DNA of 64,000 nucleotides from Firm-04 sp045600205. Its GTDB lineage: Bacteria > Bacillota > Clostridia > Oscillospirales > Ruminococcaceae. The first letter of the stretch is position 1; each line of letters opens with the position of its first letter. The DNA lies in assembly GCA_045600205.1 (NCBI GenBank), contig JAZRXM010000038.1:47436-111435 (forward strand). The letters are read 5' to 3'. Under the pieces are notes generated by a model. It was not told the DNA's origin. It did not search any database and saw nothing but the letters and a program-made list of their open reading frames with translations. The translations under genes and the position numbers were made by a program. This document shows, piece by piece, positions 1-7,963 of the stretch.

Positions 1-12
1 TCCGCTTTTTGT

Positions 13-1518
13 TTATTCGGCAAATGTATCAACCGTACCAATGAACAGTGGGCAGTCCGCTTCATTGTCGTAGATCATGTACATGAACGGTCTGTTGCAC
101 CACACAGAGGGTAAACCGGCATCCGTCATTCCCACACCGGTCGCAGCAGCTGCTGCCGTACCTTCCTGATTGACATCAATATAGGTCTTATGCAGAATCT
201 TTCCGACGCTGACATTTTCCTTATACATATTGGTGAAATCATCAAAGTTCATTCCCATATCCGACATGATTCCGAAGAGTTCAATTCCATACTCTTTCTT
301 GAATTTCGGCAGGAACAAATCATACTGTTCCTCACTTGTCACAGTCTGATTCACGACATTTTGCAGTTCTTCGCTTGTAAACGACGCCGCAAAATCCTTC
401 ATGGAAAGCTTTGGGTCATTAGGCAGCAGACCGATAAAGCTGTAACGACCATCATCGTATTCCTTGCTGAACGCAGAGAACTTACAGCCGTCATCCTCGA
501 ACCATGAATGATGTTCCACGCTGCCTCTCATCAGCGATACTTCCGATTTGGTACCGTCCGCATTGATAAAGACGTTTGTAACCGATCGGGAGAATTCTTC
601 TTTCCACGTATCATCGAATGTCAGAGCATTGACCAGCATTGCACGCGGAGTTTCCGGGAACTGCTTTATAAGCTCGGTGATGCGTTGCTTGGTGTGGTCG
701 GATACAAACTGATTGATTTCATCCAGTGTGCTCTGATCAAACGGTGCGCTGTAAACGGACGCATCGTAGTAACTGAGGCAGGCTTCGAGGAAGTTTTCCA
801 ACGGATTTTTCCGACCGTCATTTTTGAACCAGAACGCATTTGCCATGGTGACCTTATCCGATGCTTCCAGACTCTTGCGGTAGCTGTACAGGATATTGTT
901 CAGGTCAGCGATCTTCATATCCTTGCCGCAAAGGATGTTTTCCATCGAAGTCAGAGTCCCATTGGCAGCACCGTTTGCGAGCATCGCAAGTGCCATTTCA
1001 ATGGAAAGCGGCGAAACCAGTACGTTTTGATTCTCTGCCAGATAGCCGTCCTCGGATTCGGTCGCCCCTTCCGTATTCTGCGAAGTGGCTGCCTGCAACA
1101 GCTTCAATGCCAGATCATATTGCTGTGCGGAAAAGCTGTCTGATCGGAAGCCCTTGTCCTCCACCTTGATCGGTGTGATCTCATCGGTCAGGCAGCGGGA
1201 CCCGCTTGTCGTTCCCGGATTGTCAATCGGCAAACGGGCGATCAGGCGCAAGATCATGGTGACATCATCCCAACTGACCAGACCGTCCTTGTCAACGTCC
1301 GAATTGGCAACGGAAACCAGTGACTTGTCAAAGCCATCCGATTCACCGACATAACGGGAAAGCAGCACAGCATCTGCGATATCATATCTGCCGTTGCCGT
1401 TGATGTCGCCTACGATGATTTCTGTCGCATCATCTGCGTACACTGCGGGGAAAGCGGGGCTGCCTGCGCACATGGTTGCCAGTGCCAGCAGTCCTGCAAG
1501 AAAACGCTTGCATTTCAT
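13..1518 (-). CDS. Secreted dockerin-serpin (serpin 1 of 4)
   Basis: Secreted serine-protease-inhibitor-fold protein that probably docks onto a cellulosome scaffold. A signal peptide covers residues 1-28. Residues 37-97 form a type I-like dockerin with two Ca-binding repeats (GDINGNGRYDIADA and DVDKDGLVSWDDV). The serpin domain fills about 125-501. The inhibitory hinge EGTAAAAAT (452-460) is followed by a reactive loop reading GVGMTDAGLPS, then the conserved NRPFMYMI strand. The small-residue hinge indicates an inhibitory serpin; P1 is near A/G of TDAGL by spacing from the hinge (inference). The ATG follows AGAGGAGG. It is last in the array, after a terminator-like hairpin, and has its own promoter. 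Target protease unknown. Confidence 0.93.
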   Translation of the reverse strand: MKCKRFLAGLLALATMCAGSPAFPAVYADDATEIIVGDINGNGRYDIADAVLLSRYVGESDGFDKSLVSVANSDVDKDGLVSWDDVTMILRLIARLPIDNPGTTSGSRCLTDEITPIKVEDKGFRSDSFSAQQYDLALKLLQAATSQNTEGATESEDGYLAENQNVLVSPLSIEMALAMLANGAANGTLTSMENILCGKDMKIADLNNILYSYRKSLEASDKVTMANAFWFKNDGRKNPLENFLEACLSYYDASVYSAPFDQSTLDEINQFVSDHTKQRITELIKQFPETPRAMLVNALTFDDTWKEEFSRSVTNVFINADGTKSEVSLMRGSVEHHSWFEDDGCKFSAFSKEYDDGRYSFIGLLPNDPKLSMKDFAASFTSEELQNVVNQTVTSEEQYDLFLPKFKKEYGIELFGIMSDMGMNFDDFTNMYKENVSVGKILHKTYIDVNQEGTAAAAATGVGMTDAGLPSVWCNRPFMYMIYDNEADCPLFIGTVDTFAE

Positions 1519-1618
1519 AGTGGGTTCCTCCTCTTTACTCTTAACTTTTTATATTTGATGTACCATTTGCAGAACATGACAAAATTGCCAAATTCTCACC
1601 AAAAAGCACGATAAATAT

Positions 1619-1647
1619 ATTATATCATATCAAATTTAATTTGTCAA
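1619..1647 (-). promoter_or_regulatory. Sigma-A promoter of serpin 1
   Basis: On the minus strand TTGACA (1647-1642) and TATAAT (1624-1619) are separated by 17 bp. An extended -10 (TGA before TATAAT) is also present. It lies in the 174-bp gap before serpin 1, so this copy can be expressed independently of the other three. Confidence 0.8.
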
Positions 1648-1652
1648 TCAGT

Positions 1653-1684
1653 AAACCGCCCAATCTGGCGGGAAAGGGCGGTTT
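1653..1684 (-). terminator. Hairpin after serpin 2
   Basis: AAACCGCCC pairs with GGGCGGTTT around a 14-nt loop just downstream of the serpin 2 stop. The T-run is short, so termination may be partial. Confidence 0.5.
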
Positions 1685-1692
1685 CACGATGC

Positions 1693-3570
1693 TCAGGATT
1701 CAGCTTCCGACGGGTTATCCATCGCGCCGATGAACAACGGCGTATGGCTTTCGTTATCCACGATCATGTAGACAAACGGGCGGCTCAGTTCCACAGGCAT
1801 TGCTGCGGCAGTGTTCTTGGTCATTTCCACAACAGTTGCAGCGGCTGCTTTTGTACCGACAGGGCTGACCTCGATGTGCGTCTTATGCAGCACTCTGTTG
1901 ACTCTTACTATCTCATTTTCGTACATATTCGTGAAGTTTCCTGATGTCGGAATACCAAGCGCATCAAATTGTTTCGCAATATCCGTCTTGAAATCCAGCG
2001 TGAATTGCGGCATCACCAACTCACAGGTGTCATCGGAACGATAAAGCGAATTGATCATGCTCGTAAGCGTTTTTCCGTCCAGTGTTTCCAGATACTCCAC
2101 AGGCGACATGGTATCATCGGCGGGTAAAAATGCTGCAAATGCAAGTTTTTCGCCATCGTATTGTTTCAGAACACCGTCTGCATTCTTGAAATGGCAATAT
2201 CCATCTGCCTTACCGAACATATACTCCACATCTGCGCTTGTGCCGTCCGCTAATCTGAAACTGCCCGATTTCGTATTTTCCTGAAATGCGTTCAGCCAGT
2301 TTTTCTCCATGGCAAGCGCATTCACCAGATACATGACGGGCAGGTTGTATGGGTCCTGCGGAATTTCGTCCAGGATCTCAGGGATCATGTCCTTGGTGTT
2401 GAGCTTGACAAAAGCGTTGATGTCATCACAGGTAGACTGGTCAAACGGTGCGGAAAATGCTCCTGCGCCATAATAATCCGCATTGACTTGCAGGAAGCTG
2501 TCACGAGGCGGTTCCACCAGATTATCGCGGAACCAGATGGCATTTGCCACATTGACCTCATTTTCGCTCAGGATCTTGCGGTAAAGCCAAAGCTGCTGAT
2601 TCAGTTCCTCCACGGAAATGCCGCAGAGTCCCTTTTCCCAATCAGTGCGGGTATCTTGTGCAGTGCCGTTGGCGGTCATGCCCAGCGCGAACACAACGGA
2701 TGCCGGCGAAATCAGAATGTTCTGACTGTTGCTCGTATCGGTTGCCGCCGTTTTGACCAGACGCAGTGCAAATTCGTTTTGACCATTGCAGAAATCATCA
2801 GAAAATGCTGTGATATCATGGCTGCCGCCCTCAAACCCCGTCATCAGATCTTTGGATCTGCCCTCTGCCTGCGGGTTCAGCGGCAGGCGTGCGATCTTAC
2901 GCAGAATCATCGTAACATCGTCCATATTGACACCTTTATCGTGGTTAATATCTGCACGCAGCGTATCAACCGACACGGTTTCCTCGTTGACGTAGCGAGA
3001 CAAAATCACGGCATCGGCAATGGAAACCTTGTTGTCCGCATTGGCATCGCCGAGCAAACCATCTTCTTCCAGCGAAAGCCATTGTGCGCAGCCCCTGCAA
3101 TGGAACGCACCGTCATTATCCAGATATCCATAGGAAAGCGGAACGATATTCCCGCATTCCACGCAGCGATAGTCCTCGCAAATGATGAGTGCGGTCGTGG
3201 TGGGCAATTCGTAATTTTCCGCAACGGTAGTCTGCTCTGCGGAAATCGCGTCAACCACCCAATGGCATCCGCACATCGGGCAGTACGCTTCATTCGGGTC
3301 ATTGATATAAATACTCTGGTGAAAATAGCCCGCAGAATTGGTTTTATGGCAGTTCGGGCAGGTTTCCGTACCACTGTATATCGGAACAGTGGTTGTTGTT
3401 ACCGCCTGCACCGCAGCACTCTGTTCGGGCACTGTAGTCTGGACAATTGGGGTTTCCTCCTGCGTGACAGGCTGCATATCCCTGACCTGACTGCCCTGCG
3501 CAGAAAACGGCATACAGTTTGCTGCAAGAGATATACCGAGCAAAAGCGGCATGATTTTTCGTCTGTTCAT
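1693..3570 (-). CDS. Secreted zinc-ribbon/dockerin-serpin (serpin 2 of 4)
   Basis: 625-aa serpin with an extra N-terminal region. After a signal peptide (about 1-26) and a Thr/Pro/Gln linker there are two zinc-ribbon-like modules with CxxC pairs at residues 71-74/97-100 and 136-139/158-161. A dockerin follows (about 174-235, GDANADNKVSIADA and DINHDKGVNMDDV), then the serpin domain. The hinge VGTKAAAAT is followed by VVEMTKNTAAAMPVEL and SRPFVYMI. I chose the ATG at 3570 because GAGGA precedes it and it leaves a 22-bp gap to serpin 3; an in-frame ATG further upstream at 3609 would overlap that gene. Cys-rich ribbons are unusual in an exported Firmicutes protein; their role is unknown. Confidence 0.9.
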   Translation of the reverse strand: MNRRKIMPLLLGISLAANCMPFSAQGSQVRDMQPVTQEETPIVQTTVPEQSAAVQAVTTTTVPIYSGTETCPNCHKTNSAGYFHQSIYINDPNEAYCPMCGCHWVVDAISAEQTTVAENYELPTTTALIICEDYRCVECGNIVPLSYGYLDNDGAFHCRGCAQWLSLEEDGLLGDANADNKVSIADAVILSRYVNEETVSVDTLRADINHDKGVNMDDVTMILRKIARLPLNPQAEGRSKDLMTGFEGGSHDITAFSDDFCNGQNEFALRLVKTAATDTSNSQNILISPASVVFALGMTANGTAQDTRTDWEKGLCGISVEELNQQLWLYRKILSENEVNVANAIWFRDNLVEPPRDSFLQVNADYYGAGAFSAPFDQSTCDDINAFVKLNTKDMIPEILDEIPQDPYNLPVMYLVNALAMEKNWLNAFQENTKSGSFRLADGTSADVEYMFGKADGYCHFKNADGVLKQYDGEKLAFAAFLPADDTMSPVEYLETLDGKTLTSMINSLYRSDDTCELVMPQFTLDFKTDIAKQFDALGIPTSGNFTNMYENEIVRVNRVLHKTHIEVSPVGTKAAAATVVEMTKNTAAAMPVELSRPFVYMIVDNESHTPLFIGAMDNPSEAES

Positions 3571-3592
3571 ATTGGTCGTCCTCACTGTATTA

Positions 3593-5119
3593 TTAATACC
3601 ATTCGTCACTAATCGGTGCTTCTTCGGTTTCCATCAGCGTACCGATAAACATGGGCAGATCGGATGCATTGTCAAGGATCATATAGACAAACGGGCGGTC
3701 CAGATATACTTTTTTCGGCTCAACATATTCAATCGGCTCCGTATTCATTGCGCAGCCTGCCGGCATCTCAACGACAGTGACCGCTGCCGCCTTAGTACCC
3801 TCGCTGTCCACATCAATATGTGTTTTTTGCTTCACACGGCTGATATACAGCTCAAACAAGCCGTCATCAATGCCGTCAAAGTTTGCCTTTCCTGCATCAA
3901 ACGCTTCGGGCATGCCCATATTCATCAGCGTATCATTCAAGGTAATGTCGTAATCATAGCTGAATTTCGGCATTCTGGTATAGACTGTCTCCTGGCTTCT
4001 GCTGTCCAGAATGCTCATCAGTTTTTCGCCTGTCAGAGATGCAACATACTCATCAATGGTGGTGTCTTCATCGGGGAGCAGTGCCACAAAGCTGAATTCG
4101 TTGTTCTCGTAGGGCTTGATGAAGCCGGCCGCATGGTCATCGCTGAGATACGTCCATTCGGTGCCGTTCATCATTTTTGAGAGTTTCTTGGTACCGTCAT
4201 GGCAAGTAAAGTAGTATTTGCCTGTATCATAGCCTTCCCGATACGGATTCGCCCACTTGTCCTCAAATGCAAGGCAGTTGACGAGATACATCATTGCTTC
4301 ATCCGGGATCTTGAAGTCCTTGCCAAAGAATTCCGGAATCATGCCGTGGGTATTGACGTTGATGAAATCATCCATTTCGGCAACGGTGTCACTGTTAAAC
4401 GGTGCGGAAAATGCACCTGCGCCGAAATAATCTGCATTGGTCTGGAGGAACTTCGTCTGCGGCACAAACGGCATACCTTGCAATTGATCGCGGTACCAGA
4501 TGCCGTTTGCAACACTGAACTTTCCGCTCTCTGTGGTTTTGCTGCGGAAGGTATAAAGGTACTTGTTCAGCTCGTCGATATCCATGCCGCCGCCCAGAAC
4601 CTGCTCCATCTGTGCAAGGGTATTCTCCTTGGCACCGTTGGCGGTCATGGCAAGTGCGTACACGGCAGAGATGGGCGAAACCAGCAGATTGACCTCATTT
4701 TCTTCGGATGCTTCCTGCAGCATCTTCACGGCAAAGTCCATCTGGCTTTCCTTAAATGCGTCACTGTATGCGACCGTTTTGGGTGCATTGGCGGTGATAT
4801 TCGCCATCAGATCTCTGGAGGCACCGCTGTTTTCCGATGTATTATATTCCGGCAGGCGTGCGATACTGCGGAGCATTGCCGTTGCATCGCCAAAATCCAC
4901 ATTCCCGTCCTTGTTGACATCCGCATTGGCGGGTTTGGTCAGCGAAACACTGCTGTCCTCCCCTGCGTAGCGCGAAAGCATGACCACATCAGAGATACTC
5001 AGCTTGCCGTCACCGTTGACGTCGCCCATGACCTGCTCCTCTGCAAATGCCGTACACACCGGAATACTGCCCGTCAGCAAAGCTGCCGACAAAATTACAG
5101 ATAAAAGTTGTTTTTTCAA
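3593..5119 (-). CDS. Secreted dockerin-serpin (serpin 3 of 4)
   Basis: 508 aa. Signal peptide 1-26, dockerin about 32-91 (GDVNGDGKLSISDV and DVNKDGNVDFGDA), serpin domain from about 105. The hinge EGTKAAAVT is followed by an unusually long reactive loop, running about 36 residues from the hinge Gly to the Phe of DRPF, against 25-28 in its neighbours. It contains Cys, two Lys and several Pro residues. The start codon is TTG, chosen because GGGAGG lies 8 nt upstream and no ATG fits. It sits 52 bp downstream of serpin 4 with no terminator between, so the two are probably co-transcribed. The dockerin/linker DNA is almost identical to that of serpin 4. Confidence 0.92.
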   Translation of the reverse strand: MKKQLLSVILSAALLTGSIPVCTAFAEEQVMGDVNGDGKLSISDVVMLSRYAGEDSSVSLTKPANADVNKDGNVDFGDATAMLRSIARLPEYNTSENSGASRDLMANITANAPKTVAYSDAFKESQMDFAVKMLQEASEENEVNLLVSPISAVYALAMTANGAKENTLAQMEQVLGGGMDIDELNKYLYTFRSKTTESGKFSVANGIWYRDQLQGMPFVPQTKFLQTNADYFGAGAFSAPFNSDTVAEMDDFINVNTHGMIPEFFGKDFKIPDEAMMYLVNCLAFEDKWANPYREGYDTGKYYFTCHDGTKKLSKMMNGTEWTYLSDDHAAGFIKPYENNEFSFVALLPDEDTTIDEYVASLTGEKLMSILDSRSQETVYTRMPKFSYDYDITLNDTLMNMGMPEAFDAGKANFDGIDDGLFELYISRVKQKTHIDVDSEGTKAAAVTVVEMPAGCAMNTEPIEYVEPKKVYLDRPFVYMILDNASDLPMFIGTLMETEEAPISDEWY

Positions 5120-5171
5120 AAGAATTCCTCCCTATTCAATTCTATTGTTTTTTCTTTCCTGTGCGGTTTGC

Positions 5172-6665
5172 TTACTTTGCTTCGCCTGCTGTCATCAAGG
5201 TGCCGATAAACAGCGGCAAGTCGGTTTCGTTATCGAGGATCATGTATACAAACGGACGATCCAAAAATACTTCATGTTCAATATATACGCCGCCGCCGCT
5301 CAAGAATACTGCGGTCGCTGCGGCTGCCTTGGTACCCTCGCTGTTCACGGAGATAAATGTTTTCTGCTGTACATCGTAAATATTGATCGGGAGCATATCG
5401 GTAATGCCCGTGAAATCAGCCGTTCCGGACCGGAACGCCAGTTCAATGCCCATATTTTGCAGCGGCTCTTTCAGCGCGATGCTGTCATCATACGTAAATT
5501 GCGGCAAATATGTATAAACAGGTTCATCCTTGGCACTTTTGATGGTATCCAGCAGACTGTCGGCATCGAGATCAGCCACAAAATCGAAAATGTCAATGCC
5601 CTCATCGGGAAGCAGTGCCGCAAAACTGTATTTGTCCCCTTCATACGGCTTGATGAAGCCTGTTGCATTTTCGGTTTCCAGATAAGTGCTCTCGCTGCTG
5701 TACATCATCTGTGCGACGTTGACCGTACCATCATAGCAGGTGAAATCGTGTTCAAAGATATTCATCGGATTGCGGTAAGGCGTTTTCCATTTGGATTCAA
5801 AGGTCAGACAGTTGAGCAGGAGCATCATCATATCTTCACTCATCGGTTCATCTTCGCGTACCATCTGCGGGATCATGCCCTTGGTCTTTTCCTTCACAAA
5901 TGCGTTGATCTCCATGTTGGTTTCCAGATCAAACGGAGCAGCCTGTGCGCCTGCACCGTAGAAATCGGCATTGTTTTGCAGGAAGCTGTCCAGCGGATTA
6001 AACGGAATACCGTCGATTTGATTGCGGAACCAGATGGCATTGGTCAGCATGACCTTTTCGTTTTTCTCAAAGCCTGCACGCATGGAGCCGAGATACTGAT
6101 TCAGTTCGGAAATATCCATTCCGCCGCCGAGGACTGCTTCCATTTCTTTCAGGGTATCGCCCTTGGCACCGTTGGCAGTCATTGCCAGCGCATACATCGC
6201 AGAGGTCGGAGAGATCAGCAGATTCTTCTTTTCTCCCTTCTGATCCAGCGCGGCAGCTTCTTGCAGCATTTTCACGGAAAAGTCCATCTGACTTTCCTTG
6301 AATGCGTCACTGTATGCGACCGTTTTGGGTGCATTGGCGGTGATATTCGCCATCAGATCTCTGGAGGCACCGCTGTTTTCCGGTGTGTTATATTCCGGCA
6401 GGCGTGCAATTCTGCGGAGCATTGCAGTCGCATCGCCAAAATCCACCGTACCGTCCTGATTGACGTCCGCATTGTCAGGCTTTGTCAGCTTCACACTGCT
6501 GTCCTCTCCTGCGTAGCGCGAAAGCATGACAACATCGGAGATACTGAGTTTTCCGTCGCCATTCACATCACCCGAAATGATGTCTGCTGCGGAAGCGGAG
6601 CAAAGCGGAATACTGCCTGTTAACATGGCTGCTGCTAAAACGATTGATATAAAGTGTTTTTTCAT
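5172..6665 (-). CDS. Secreted dockerin-serpin (serpin 4 of 4)
   Basis: 497 aa, first gene of the array. Signal peptide 1-27, dockerin about 32-92 (GDVNGDGKLSISDV and DVNQDGTVDFGDA), serpin domain from about 106. The hinge EGTKAAAAT is followed by AVFLSGGGVYIEHEVFL and DRPFVYMI; the bulky Phe/Leu and glycine run make this loop different from the other three. The ATG follows AAAGGAGG. The linker shared with serpin 3 (SGASRDLMANITANAPK...) is nearly invariant, pointing to recent duplication or conversion. As for cellulosomal serpins generally, the likely job is protecting the enzyme complex from proteases (inference). Confidence 0.92.
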   Translation of the reverse strand: MKKHFISIVLAAAMLTGSIPLCSASAADIISGDVNGDGKLSISDVVMLSRYAGEDSSVKLTKPDNADVNQDGTVDFGDATAMLRRIARLPEYNTPENSGASRDLMANITANAPKTVAYSDAFKESQMDFSVKMLQEAAALDQKGEKKNLLISPTSAMYALAMTANGAKGDTLKEMEAVLGGGMDISELNQYLGSMRAGFEKNEKVMLTNAIWFRNQIDGIPFNPLDSFLQNNADFYGAGAQAAPFDLETNMEINAFVKEKTKGMIPQMVREDEPMSEDMMMLLLNCLTFESKWKTPYRNPMNIFEHDFTCYDGTVNVAQMMYSSESTYLETENATGFIKPYEGDKYSFAALLPDEGIDIFDFVADLDADSLLDTIKSAKDEPVYTYLPQFTYDDSIALKEPLQNMGIELAFRSGTADFTGITDMLPINIYDVQQKTFISVNSEGTKAAAATAVFLSGGGVYIEHEVFLDRPFVYMILDNETDLPLFIGTLMTAGEAK

Positions 6666-6714
6666 AAAAAGCCTCCTTTAAAATATTAGGTGAAGCGATA
6701 TGATTGCTGCTTCT

Positions 6715-6742
6715 ATTATACCATACGAGCAAAAAATGTAAA
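6715..6742 (-). promoter_or_regulatory. Promoter of the serpin 4-3-2 operon
   Basis: Minus-strand TTTACA (6742-6737), 16-bp spacer, TATAAT (6720-6715), about 50 bp before the serpin 4 start. Confidence 0.75.
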
Positions 6743-6818
6743 TCCTCACATAGAAATTTCAATTTGTTGGAATCAACAAAATTCACAGGATATGTTTGTA
6801 CACATTCCACATCATGTG

Positions 6819-6872
6819 AAAATCGGGAATTTCACCATAAATCCCGATTTTTCGTTTGACATCGGGAATTTC
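6819..6872. promoter_or_regulatory. Dyad and repeated ATCGGGA sites between divergent promoters
   Basis: ATCGGGAATTTC occurs at 6822-6833 and again at 6861-6872. An inverted copy (ATCCCGAT, 6841-6848) lies between them. The starts are about 20 bp apart, or two helical turns. The last copy lies inside the spacer of the consensus promoter of the next gene. The first two copies also form a hairpin (6819-6852). Since no gene ends here, an operator is more likely than a terminator (inference). Confidence 0.5.
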
Positions 6873-6884
6873 TTGTGGTATAAT
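6856..6884 (+). promoter_or_regulatory. Consensus promoter of the CAP-domain gene
   Basis: TTGACA (6856-6861), exactly 17 bp, TATAAT (6879-6884). The ATCGGGAATTTC repeat covers most of the spacer. Confidence 0.85.
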
Positions 6885-6919
6885 ACTGTTGAATCTGAAA
6901 AAGTGAGGGATCCTTCGCT

Positions 6920-7480
6920 ATGCTTCGTACAATTTGTCGGATCACAGAATGGCTGTCCGTGCCGGTTTTCATCGCCGCTGCGGCATTTTTCGTCTACGGG
7001 AAAATGCAGACGGAAAAAATTGAGGTGGCAGGTCAGCAGCAAGATTTCATGATAGAGGCAACTGACCTTGCAGCATCCATGCTGGATATTCCTGCGGAAT
7101 CGGCAACCATTTCCAATTCCAGCTACGAGGACAGCCGCGCCAATGCGTTTTTGCAATCGCTGAACGCTGCCCGCAACGAAATGGGTATCGCCCCGTTGGA
7201 ACTGGATTACTTCCTTTGCAGAGAAGCATTCGGCGAAGCGGATCTGATCTCCTGTGAACGTTCACTCCCCAGCACCCGCATCCTGAATGATATCACCGAT
7301 ATCGCCGGTGAGGTGCATGGTGCTACCGTTTTACGCGGCAATCTCTCCACAGCCGCCGTCATGAAGGCTATTTGCGAGTCTGATAACGATACCGCCCAGT
7401 TACTCAACCAAAATTATACCAAAATCGGCTTTGCATCCGATAAATACGGGCTTTTATGGGTGCTGCTGTTCTCTGAATAA
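6920..7480 (+). CDS. Membrane-anchored CAP (SCP/PR1)-like protein
   Basis: 186 aa. An N-terminal hydrophobic helix (about 12-27) suggests an uncleaved anchor. The rest resembles a divergent CAP domain: ANAFLQSLNAARNEMGIAPLEL matches the family's N-terminal helix (length, N-A-R and PL), GEVHGATVLRGNLS corresponds to the central loop, and IGFASDKYGLLWVLLFS to the closing strand. The canonical His/Glu active-site pattern is not clear, so enzymatic activity cannot be claimed. Bacterial CAP proteins act in the cell envelope. It is a single gene with its own strong promoter, divergent from the serpin operon. Family call is by pattern only. Confidence 0.6.
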   Translation: MLRTICRITEWLSVPVFIAAAAFFVYGKMQTEKIEVAGQQQDFMIEATDLAASMLDIPAESATISNSSYEDSRANAFLQSLNAARNEMGIAPLELDYFLCREAFGEADLISCERSLPSTRILNDITDIAGEVHGATVLRGNLSTAAVMKAICESDNDTAQLLNQNYTKIGFASDKYGLLWVLLFSE

Positions 7481-7562
7481 GCAGAAAGCTGGTATATTCC
7501 GATATTTTTCAAAATGATAGCATTTCCCTTTTTGTAGGCTTTTACAAATCTTCAATTTGCTA

Positions 7563-7591
7563 TTGACATTTGCCCCTATTCGAGGTATAAT
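7563..7591 (+). promoter_or_regulatory. Perfect consensus promoter for the tRNA pair
   Basis: TTGACA (7563-7568) and TATAAT (7586-7591) with a 17-bp spacer, 43 bp before the first tRNA, as expected for a stable RNA promoter. Confidence 0.9.
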
Positions 7592-7634
7592 GTTTAAGTC
7601 GCCAGTGAGTCCGGGAGGATTCGCCAGCGGATAT

Positions 7635-7708
7635 GGCTACGTAGCTCAGTTGGCTAGAGCAATCGGTTCATACCCGATCGGTCGTTGGTTCGAATCCTAC
7701 CGTAGCCA
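7635..7708 (+). tRNA. tRNA-Met(CAT), elongator type
   Basis: 74-nt cloverleaf. Acceptor GGCTACG pairs with CGTAGCC, the anticodon loop is TTCATAC (CAT at 7669-7671) and the T-loop is GGTTCGAATCC. The first 19 bases match bacterial elongator tRNA-Met rather than initiator or tRNA-Ile(CAU). No CCA is encoded. Confidence 0.93.
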
Positions 7709-7717
7709 TTCAAATAA

Positions 7718-7789
7718 GGCCCGTTGGTCAAGCGGTTAAGACGACGCCCTTTCACGGCGTAATCATGGGTTCGATTCCCGTACGGGTCA
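7718..7789 (+). tRNA. tRNA-Glu(TTC)
   Basis: 72-nt cloverleaf. Acceptor GGCCCGT pairs with ACGGGTC (one G-U), the anticodon loop is CTTTCAC (TTC at 7751-7753) and the T-arm is GGGTTCGATTCCC. The CCA end is encoded (to 7792). It is 9 bp after tRNA-Met in the same transcript. Confidence 0.95.
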
Positions 7790-7795
7790 CCAAGC

Positions 7796-7829
7796 AAAAA
7801 CTCGGAAACTTCATGTTTCCGAGTTTTTT
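7796..7829 (+). terminator. Terminator of the tRNA operon
   Basis: AAAAACTCGGAAAC pairs with GTTTCCGAGTTTTT around a TTCAT loop and is followed by T-rich sequence. Confidence 0.9.
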
Positions 7830-7877
7830 GTTTTGTAAAGATCAGGATTTTTCTTTTCGAAAAGCGCAAAAAAGCAC

Positions 7878-7906
7878 TTGCAATCCGCCAAATCTTGTGG
7901 TATACT
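7878..7906 (+). promoter_or_regulatory. Promoter of queA
   Basis: TTGCAA (7878-7883), 17 bp, TATACT (7901-7906). Confidence 0.7.
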
Positions 7907-7963
7907 ATATTATGGAGTAACTTGGGAATTTTGATGTATTATCCGAAAGGAAGCTGTTTTTCT

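Noticed and set aside
4980..6623. Plus-strand frame of 547 codons across serpin 4
   Set aside because: Antisense to a clear dockerin-serpin; the composition reflects the complement of codon bias.
7557..7739. Short frame across the tRNA genes
   Set aside because: The sequence is explained by tRNA-Met and tRNA-Glu with promoter and terminator.
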